Assembly: GCA_023265515.1 (NCBI GenBank)
Contig: JAHFSZ010000020.1
Span: forward strand, 1 to 37,315
Direction: 5' to 3'
Length of the DNA stretch: 37,315 nt
From: Verrucomicrobiota bacterium
Lineage (GTDB): Bacteria > Verrucomicrobiota > Verrucomicrobiia > JABWAM01 > JAHFSZ01
Below, piece by piece: positions 32,093 to 37,315 of the stretch. The notes under the pieces are model-generated. The model had not been told where the DNA came from. It worked only from the letters and a program-made list of their open reading frames with translations, and did no database searches. A program made the translations under genes and the position numbers. How positions within the stretch are numbered: position 1 is the first letter of the stretch; every line of letters begins with the position of its first letter.

Positions 32093-33916
32093 TTACCAGC
32101 GGTACCACGGAATGTGATTGACTGCAAGCCACTCGATGGGGGTTTTGACACTTTGTTTGAGCAGCTCGCCCTGGTTTTGCCAGAAGTCCCGCTTTGCAAC
32201 ACCCAGAGTGGCAAGAATTTTCACCCGGTGGGCATGGCGGGCCAGGGAGGTTCCGGGCTCGGCGACGTGCCCCTGGATTCCCAGCCAGACCGGGATACGG
32301 TGCCGGGAGGCGATGTTCACGAGCGCCGCACCGACATGCTCGGCTTCCATGGCGGACATGGAGGAGAGCTGCAATTTGAGCCAGTAGCGGCCGCCCGAAT
32401 CCAGCGGCTGCGAAAGTCGGGAGAGGTCCACCTGCTGGAAGTCAGCCGGGGGACGGACCGTTTCGCCTTCGGTTTCGACCCAAACCAACGGAACACACCG
32501 CTTGCTGGCCAGATTCATCAAGGCTTGCATGACCATGTGGGGTTGCTTGTGTGAAAAAGGCGTCCAGAAGCAGACCAATTCGTGCGGCGAGGATCCCACG
32601 ATCCGGGTCCAAAGGCTGGAAACCTCCTCGGCGGAACCCAGGGATTCGGGCCCGAGGTGAGGGATTTTTTGGATTTTCGGAACGTGGACGGCGTACTCCA
32701 GCTCGCTGGGGGTACGAAGCGTGTGGTCTACGATCTCCTTGCCCAGGGCATAGAGGAAGCCCATCATGAACAGCGCCATGAAGGCGGCACCGCCGGCGAC
32801 GGCGCCCTTAAACCAGCGGCTTTTTGAGTCGGTCCCTTCCACCGTGGCAGGGGACATCACGCTGAAGTAACCCGTCATTTTCTCGAGCTCGCTTTGCGAG
32901 GAGGCTTGGGGTTTTTTGCCCTCGCTGATTTCCGTCAGCCTTCCCTTGAGCCAGTCAATCTGGGCGACCTTTTCGCGGACGAGTGGGTTTTCGTCGGAAT
33001 ACTTGGAGCGCAAAGCAGTCAATTCGGCGGTTGCCGCATTGATTGATTCTTCGATCGATTCACGCTGCAGGTAGACCTGCGTGCCTTTGGTTTCCCTTGA
33101 CTGGAGCTCCTGGGTAAAAACCAAGAGCTCATCCGCCCAGGTGTTGACGTTGTGGACCGCGTCTTCCGCGGAAGAGGCTCCCTTAGCGATCAGTTCGATG
33201 CAGTCCGAATCGCGAGTCTGTGAATAGTCCAGATAGTTTTCAATTTCCCTGGGGGCCGCTGCTGGCTTCAGCTTGGGCGCGAGCCGGCGGTAGAGCTCTT
33301 CGGAGGTAAGGATGGCTCTGAGCGTCGATTTGTCGAAGGTCTTCGGCCGGTAGACATGACCCGATTCGACTGGAACGCTGGTGGGAACGTCACGGACCAT
33401 CAGGACCATCGACGCCTGATAGGTATTGCCGTGCAGGAAGCCGAAGGAAAATCCGAGAAACAACCCGGTGAGAGCCCAAAACGCAATCATGCGCCGGCGC
33501 TCGAGAACACCGCCCAAAATGCGGAAAATGTCGAAGGGAAGCGGCTGGACTTCCGTCGTCTCGACCGCGGGGGGGGCGACGGGGGGCGCTTCCGCGACCA
33601 TGGATGCGCGCTGCGGCTGGGCGCCCAGGCCGCTGAAATGCCGCGGCGGTTCGAGAATCGTCGACTGGGCCGGTTGAACACGCGGCGCCGCGGGCCGGGC
33701 CGTGGCGACTTTGTCGGCGGGTGGGGCAATGTCAACGGTACTGCTCTTGTTGCCGCCGTTGTCATTCAGCGCGGGCGTTTTGGGCGCCGCCATGGAGGCA
33801 AGAGAGAGCTCGGGGTTGGACGCATGATCCGAAGATTTCACTGCGGCCTTGACGGTGAGCCAGTCGCTCACGCGCATCTCCTTCTCGGGTTTTTTGGAAA
33901 GAGAACCGGGTTTCAT
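32093..33916 (-). CDS. Wzz-like chain-length/co-polymerase protein with non-catalytic kinase-like tail
   Basis: A 607-residue inner-membrane protein. The first ~125 residues are Pro/Ala-rich. The first helix (RMIAFWALTGLFLGFSFGFLHG, ~144-163) is followed by a large periplasmic, partly coiled-coil region and a second helix (GAVAGGAAFMALFMMGFLYALG), the usual Wzz/polysaccharide co-polymerase layout. After the second helix, ~200 residues (HELVCFWTPFSHKQPHMVMQALMNLASKRCVPLVWVETEG...) are laid out like a BY-kinase (CpsD/Wzc) domain, but I see no Walker A GxxxxGK[ST] or tyrosine cluster, so it is presumably inactive. ATG at 33916 forms an ATGA overlap with the upstream ATPase stop; an ATG at 33934 is possible. 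Confidence 0.8.
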   Translation of the reverse strand: MKPGSLSKKPEKEMRVSDWLTVKAAVKSSDHASNPELSLASMAAPKTPALNDNGGNKSSTVDIAPPADKVATARPAAPRVQPAQSTILEPPRHFSGLGAQPQRASMVAEAPPVAPPAVETTEVQPLPFDIFRILGGVLERRRMIAFWALTGLFLGFSFGFLHGNTYQASMVLMVRDVPTSVPVESGHVYRPKTFDKSTLRAILTSEELYRRLAPKLKPAAAPREIENYLDYSQTRDSDCIELIAKGASSAEDAVHNVNTWADELLVFTQELQSRETKGTQVYLQRESIEESINAATAELTALRSKYSDENPLVREKVAQIDWLKGRLTEISEGKKPQASSQSELEKMTGYFSVMSPATVEGTDSKSRWFKGAVAGGAAFMALFMMGFLYALGKEIVDHTLRTPSELEYAVHVPKIQKIPHLGPESLGSAEEVSSLWTRIVGSSPHELVCFWTPFSHKQPHMVMQALMNLASKRCVPLVWVETEGETVRPPADFQQVDLSRLSQPLDSGGRYWLKLQLSSMSAMEAEHVGAALVNIASRHRIPVWLGIQGHVAEPGTSLARHAHRVKILATLGVAKRDFWQNQGELLKQSVKTPIEWLAVNHIPWYRW

Positions 33917-34812
33917 AAGCTGATGGATCCCCATGCGGGCATGTTTTGATGACGACGAAGATCTTCGACGACCATGTGGACATCGCGCGCCTCCACGAGA
34001 CCGTTATTGCCATTCTGACTGGCTGCCTGAAGGGACAACCGCGCAAGCCGGTTGATTTCCCTGGGAATGCCGCGGCTGGCGTGGAAGATGCGCTCGCATG
34101 CTTCCTGGTTGAAGATGCGGCTCTCCTTGAATCCTGCGGCCATCAGCCGATGGCGGAGATAGGGCTCGATCTCGTCGGTCGTGAGGGGCTTGAGATGGTA
34201 GCGCAGGCTGATGCGCTGATCGACGGCGGGCACCCGTCCCACGAGGTCGCGAAGCTCGGGCTGGCCGATCAACACGATCGTCAGCGAGCCCTCGCCGCGC
34301 TCGTTCAAGTTCGTGAGCGACTTGATCTGACGAAGCGCGTCGAGCGAAAGATCCTGGGCTTCGTCAAAAAGGAGGACCAGGTTCTGGCCGTAAATTTTTT
34401 TCAACTGGGACATGCAGTGGGCGACCAACTCGTACAGGTCGTAAATCCCCTGTTTTTCGGAGGCATAGTCGCCGAGACCGAAGGTGTTCAGAAGGCGGCG
34501 CAGGTGGGAGATGAAATCGAATCCGGAGTTCTCGAATTGGACGACGAAAAAGCGGTCCGTCGGGAGTTGTTTGACGATGGTCTGGCGGACCATCGACTTG
34601 CCGCAACCAATTTCGCCGGTCAGCATTCCCAGAAGCATGGTTTCCTGAAAAATCAGATACTTGAGGCGGGCGAGAGCCTCGACGTGCTGGCGGCTTTCGT
34701 AGAAAAAGCGGGGATCACCGGTCGGTTCAAACGGTTCGACCTCAGACGTTTCAACATTCTCTCCGAGGACGTTGAAATCATCGCGCTTCATCCGGTTATC
34801 GAGGGTTTCCAT
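33913..34812 (-). CDS. ExeA/GspA-like AAA ATPase of polysaccharide cluster
   Basis: A 299-residue AAA protein of the ExeA/GspA (TniB-related) type that is common in EPS gene clusters. Walker A GEIGCGKS (66-73), Walker B LVLLFDEAQD (145-154), then LIGQPELRDLV and QRISLRYHLKPL (sensor and arginine-finger regions), and RGIPREINRLARLSLQAA at the C-terminus. It begins with FFYESRQHVEALARLKYLI, the classical ExeA start. It probably acts at the inner membrane on export assembly; the partner is unknown. A TTGACA (34849-34854, minus) with a weak -10 (TGGTAT, 18-bp spacer) is in its leader. Confidence 0.88.
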   Translation of the reverse strand: METLDNRMKRDDFNVLGENVETSEVEPFEPTGDPRFFYESRQHVEALARLKYLIFQETMLLGMLTGEIGCGKSMVRQTIVKQLPTDRFFVVQFENSGFDFISHLRRLLNTFGLGDYASEKQGIYDLYELVAHCMSQLKKIYGQNLVLLFDEAQDLSLDALRQIKSLTNLNERGEGSLTIVLIGQPELRDLVGRVPAVDQRISLRYHLKPLTTDEIEPYLRHRLMAAGFKESRIFNQEACERIFHASRGIPREINRLARLSLQAASQNGNNGLVEARDVHMVVEDLRRHQNMPAWGSISL

Positions 34813-34824
34813 AATTGAAGAGTC

Positions 34825-34854
34825 ATACCATCGTCTATTTTTTCATGATGTCAA
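34825..34854 (-). promoter_or_regulatory. Possible weak sigma-70 promoter for the export operon
   Basis: On the minus strand TTGACA (34854-34849) is followed after 18 bp by TGGTAT (34830-34825), a poor -10. It would allow the ATPase-Wzz-export genes to be expressed without the upstream glycosyltransferase fusion. The rest of 34813-34876 shows no clear signal. Confidence 0.25.
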
Positions 34855-34876
34855 AGGTTTTAGACCATTCCGACCA

Positions 34877-37081
34877 TTATACACCCGCCAGCGCCTTATA
34901 CAGGCCAAAAATGAGATTTCCTGTGTGTTCCCATGTGAACCCTTTACAATGCAAAAAACCCCGATTTTTAAGGGTTTCCATCGATTTTGGGTCTCGGACG
35001 GCGTGTTCCAAAGCGGCTGCGATCTGACCGATGTTTTCCGGGTCGATCCGCAAACAAGCTTCCCCGGTGATTTCGGCCAGCGAACCCCGGCCTGAGCAAA
35101 TCACCGGACAGCCGCAAGCCATGGCCTCCAGGGGCGGGAAGCCAAAGCCTTCGAAAAGCGACGGATAGACCATGGCCACCGCCCCGGCGTACCAGAACGG
35201 CAGCTCCTCCGGTTTGACGAAGCCCAAAACCCGGATCGAATCGCGCCATACGGAAGTATGAATCCTTTGATGGATCGCCTCCGCACCGTGCCAGTCGGCC
35301 CCGCCGAGCAGGAGCCGGTGGGGAAGGAGCGTGGTTGTTTTGAATTTTTCAAAGGCCTCGATCAGCCTGAGGTGATTCTTTGCCGGATGCTCCAATCGCG
35401 CGATGTATATAAAATAGGGATCGCCGCGGAACGACTGGTCGCTTTTCCAGCGGCGAAGTGCGTCCTCGGCCGGCGGATGGAATCGGCCGTGGTCGATGCC
35501 ATTGTGGACGACCTTCAACGATTCGCGCGAAAGGCCGAAATATCGGCTGACGTCGGCGGCGGTGGCTTTGCTCACCGCCACGATCTGGTCTGCCTGGGAG
35601 GCGAGCGCAGGAACGACCCGACGCCCGAAGAAGGTTCGCGCCACATCGTATTTGTTCTGCAGAGCGAAGGCGCCGCAGTCATGGATCGTGACGAGCTGCC
35701 GGCATGGAGGCCTGAAAACGATGCGGCGATAGCTCGGGATGTGGAGAACCTCGATCTTTTCGCGCCGCAGCCATGAACGCAGAAACGTCTGATGCCAGAA
35801 AATGTTCGCAACCGGCGGATGGAACATTTCTGGAATATCGGCCCAGCGGCACCAATCCAGCCACGGTTCGAAGAGTTTTTTTTCCGACGGAAACCCGAGA
35901 ATCGTCAGATCGAGCTCGCCGCGAAACCGCGCCAGCCCATTCAAGAGGCCGAAAACGTACTGGGCCACCCCCGACTTGCCGCCCTGCATGACGCTGGCAG
36001 ATAAGACTACTTTTACTTTTATAGAGGAAGGACGCCCGTTCCGGCTTCGTGGGAGGCTCGGAGCTCCATCAGCAACCTGAAGCAAGCGGCCGAGGCCGGA
36101 GATTTCCAGCAGATGATGCACCGAGGCCGACGGGTTCGACAGAACGAACGCACGATTTCTATGGGATGTCGCATGGAAAAGTCGAAGCAGGCGGCCAAGC
36201 TCGCGGTTGTTGAGCGATACGACGCCGGAAAGATCAACTGTAACGCCACGTTCCGATTCGGAAACCGTCCACGCGTCCTTTCCGGAAAGAGATTCCATGG
36301 GACAGGCCGATCGGCGATCCGCAAGGAGTTGTCGGGTCAGCGCCGAAACGAGAAAACAGAAGTCCCATGCATAGCGGCCGAGAAGCCGGCGGGGCTCCTG
36401 CAGGAGCCGGAAGATCCATTCAGTTCCGGTTTTTTGCATCCAGCGCGGGGCGCGATGAGTCTTGCCCGCGATGAAGTCCAGCGATGCGCCGATGCCGATC
36501 GAGCAGGGGACGCCCAGGTTCTGGTGGTTCATCCAGATCCATTTTTCCTGTTTCGGACAGCCCAGGGCCACGAGAAGAATATCGGGCCGCGCGGCGCGGA
36601 TTCTTCCGGCAATTCCCTCCTGGTCCATCTCGCTAAGAGGAACAAATGGAGGGGAATCGACCCCAACGATCCGCAACCCGGGATGGCGTTGGACCAGAAT
36701 CTCCCTGGCCTGCTCCAGGACTTCGGGTGTGCTGCCCAAAAAATAAAGCCGGTGGCCTTTTTTCGCCGCATGTTCAGCAAGGATGGGAACTAGGTCCGAT
36801 CCGGCGACGCGTTCTTTCAAAGGCGAGCCAAGCAGCCGTGAGGACCAAACCAGCGGCATGCCGTCGCAGAGAATCCGGTGCGCGCCAAGGATGATCCGGT
36901 GCAGCTCGACGTCCCGGCTCGCCTGCGCGGCAAAGTCGAGATTGGGTGTCACGATGAACCCCGGCTCGCGCCGCTCGACCATTTGGTCGATGTCGCGCAG
37001 GACCTCGGCGAGCGTCAAGTCGTGGAACGGGATGCCGAAGATCGCGATGGCCGGCGGCTCATTTAATTTATCATTTAGCAT
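34877..37081 (-). CDS. WecG/TagA - STAS - GT4 triple-domain glycosyltransferase
   Basis: A 734-residue fusion. Residues 12-255 are a WecG/TagA/CpsF (GT26) enzyme: FIVTPNLDF, LCDGMPLVW, RVAGSDLVP, LGCPKQEKW and GASLDFIAGKTHRAPRWMQ..GTEWIFRL.. EPRRLLGRY; such enzymes add N-acetylmannosaminuronate or similar sugars to a lipid-linked acceptor. Residues ~268-338 (GVTVDLSGVVSLNNRELGRLLRLF...VHHLLEISGLGRLLQVAD) match a STAS domain; the normal phospho-Ser position in DSSG is NNRE, so it is not classically phosphorylatable. Residues 354-734 are a GT4: GKSGVAQYVFGL, VHNGIDHGRF, YIARLEHPAKNHLRL and YPSLFEGFGFPPLEAMACGCPV. The ATG and first codons (MLNDKLNEPP) derive from a 7-bp-period repeat, so the true start is uncertain. 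Confidence 0.88.
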   Translation of the reverse strand: MLNDKLNEPPAIAIFGIPFHDLTLAEVLRDIDQMVERREPGFIVTPNLDFAAQASRDVELHRIILGAHRILCDGMPLVWSSRLLGSPLKERVAGSDLVPILAEHAAKKGHRLYFLGSTPEVLEQAREILVQRHPGLRIVGVDSPPFVPLSEMDQEGIAGRIRAARPDILLVALGCPKQEKWIWMNHQNLGVPCSIGIGASLDFIAGKTHRAPRWMQKTGTEWIFRLLQEPRRLLGRYAWDFCFLVSALTRQLLADRRSACPMESLSGKDAWTVSESERGVTVDLSGVVSLNNRELGRLLRLFHATSHRNRAFVLSNPSASVHHLLEISGLGRLLQVADGAPSLPRSRNGRPSSIKVKVVLSASVMQGGKSGVAQYVFGLLNGLARFRGELDLTILGFPSEKKLFEPWLDWCRWADIPEMFHPPVANIFWHQTFLRSWLRREKIEVLHIPSYRRIVFRPPCRQLVTIHDCGAFALQNKYDVARTFFGRRVVPALASQADQIVAVSKATAADVSRYFGLSRESLKVVHNGIDHGRFHPPAEDALRRWKSDQSFRGDPYFIYIARLEHPAKNHLRLIEAFEKFKTTTLLPHRLLLGGADWHGAEAIHQRIHTSVWRDSIRVLGFVKPEELPFWYAGAVAMVYPSLFEGFGFPPLEAMACGCPVICSGRGSLAEITGEACLRIDPENIGQIAAALEHAVRDPKSMETLKNRGFLHCKGFTWEHTGNLIFGLYKALAGV

Positions 37082-37098
37082 GTATCATTTATCATTTT
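37061..37098. repeat. 7-bp-period repeat at the start of the triple-fusion gene
   Basis: Read on the minus strand: AAATGAT, AAATGAT, ACATGCT, AAATGAT, AAATTAAATGAG. The ATG of the gene (37079-37081) is inside. The core atgctaaatgataaat also occurs at 10918-10933 on the plus strand. Confidence 0.85.
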
Positions 37099-37152
37099 AA
37101 AGGAACATCCAGTCGGTTCCGATCCTTTGAGATACGCTCCCAGAGTGGGATG

Positions 37153-37190
37153 AATCCTAAATCCTAAATCTTAAATGATAAATATTAATT
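37153..37190. repeat. 7-bp tandem repeat at the end of the last gene
   Basis: Five units, AATCCTA, AATCCTA, AATCTTA, AATGATA, AATATTA, then ATT. The stop codon of the minus-strand gene at 37185 lies inside the last unit. The ~60 bp between this and the array at 37061 contain GGAAC...GTTCC dyad symmetry and no gene. Confidence 0.9.
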
Positions 37191-37315
37191 GTACCGGTGC
37201 CACCACCGCCGGTAGGTCTCGAAGGAATTTTTCTCTGAAACGCCGAGGATGCGCGCGCCGGAGGCAAGGTCCAGTTTTCGAGATGCGCCGGCCAGGAATG
37301 CGGCCAGCGCCTGTT
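37185..37315 (-). CDS. C-terminal end of a gene cut by the window edge, possible Fis-type HTH
   Basis: The last 42 codons of a minus-strand gene: QALAAFLAGASRKLDLASGARILGVSEKNSFETYRRWWHRYN. The pattern A-x-x-LGVS-x-x-(5)-RR suggests a Fis-like helix-turn-helix, as found at the end of sigma-54 enhancer-binding proteins, but the fragment is too short to be sure. The TAA stop is inside the 7-bp repeat. Confidence 0.4.
   Translation of the reverse strand, partial: QALAAFLAGASRKLDLASGARILGVSEKNSFETYRRWWHRYN

Overview
The window looks like chromosomal DNA of a G+C-rich, Gram-negative bacterium that builds and exports a surface or extracellular polysaccharide. The Gram-negative reading rests on two Wza/KpsD-type outer-membrane export proteins, a Wzz-like chain-length protein and several lipoproteins. 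Eukaryotic-type Ser/Thr kinases with unusual extra domains, an excisionase-HTH/receiver fusion, the GroEL/DnaK sequences and the intergenic heptamer repeats make me think of the PVC/Omnitrophota side of the tree (Verrucomicrobiota, Kiritimatiellota, Omnitrophota). That placement is an impression, not a demonstrated assignment.

Region 1 (1-16127, + strand) is one long polysaccharide assembly operon, with many ATGA or TAATG start/stop overlaps. In order it holds two GT2 glycosyltransferases (the first cut by the window edge), a Wzy-like polymerase, a GT4, an asparagine-synthase-like amidotransferase, a zinc-ribbon methyltransferase, a second amidotransferase, a GT4, a WaaE-like GT2, a WcaI-like GT4, a WecA/MraY-type initiating phosphoglycosyltransferase with an extra C-terminal domain, and an O-antigen ligase/polymerase with a TPR-like tail. 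No Wzx flippase and no exosortase is visible. Region 2 (16128-18937, + strand) has a secreted discoidin-like protein behind a good sigma-70 promoter, an HTH-receiver regulator, and a secreted transglutaminase-like protein behind a TTGACA promoter.

Region 3 (18938-23267, + strand) is the chaperone block dnaK-groES-groEL. It has a textbook -24/-12 sigma-54 promoter motif upstream of dnaK, a hairpin between dnaK and groES, and a strong intrinsic terminator after groEL. Region 4 (23333-27400) has a small BamE-like lipoprotein gene (+) converging on three minus-strand genes: a DUF1439-like lipoprotein, a Ser/Thr kinase with two zinc ribbons, and a membrane Ser/Thr kinase with a putative carbohydrate-binding ectodomain.

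Region 5 (27401-29935) is an accessory-looking patch of visibly lower G+C. It has a DUF4410-type lipoprotein, a methyltransferase gene whose two ends lie in copies of a 37-bp direct repeat, a tRNA-Ser(CGA) gene, several displaced fragments of that tRNA, and copies of a small hairpin-rich repeat. Region 6 (29936-37185, - strand) is the second polysaccharide operon, in transcription order: a WecG-STAS-GT4 triple fusion, an ExeA-like AAA ATPase, a Wzz-like protein and two export lipoprotein/periplasmic proteins. The window ends in the 3' end of another minus-strand gene.

Together regions 1, 2 and 6 could cover lipid-linked initiation, sugar addition and amidation, polymerisation, chain-length control and export. 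The kinases and HTH-receiver protein are possible regulators. The most unusual features are the 7-bp-period intergenic repeats that supply start and stop codons to flanking genes, the STAS domain inside a glycosyltransferase fusion, the sigma-54 motif in front of dnaK, and the tRNA-Ser fragment/structured-repeat patch.
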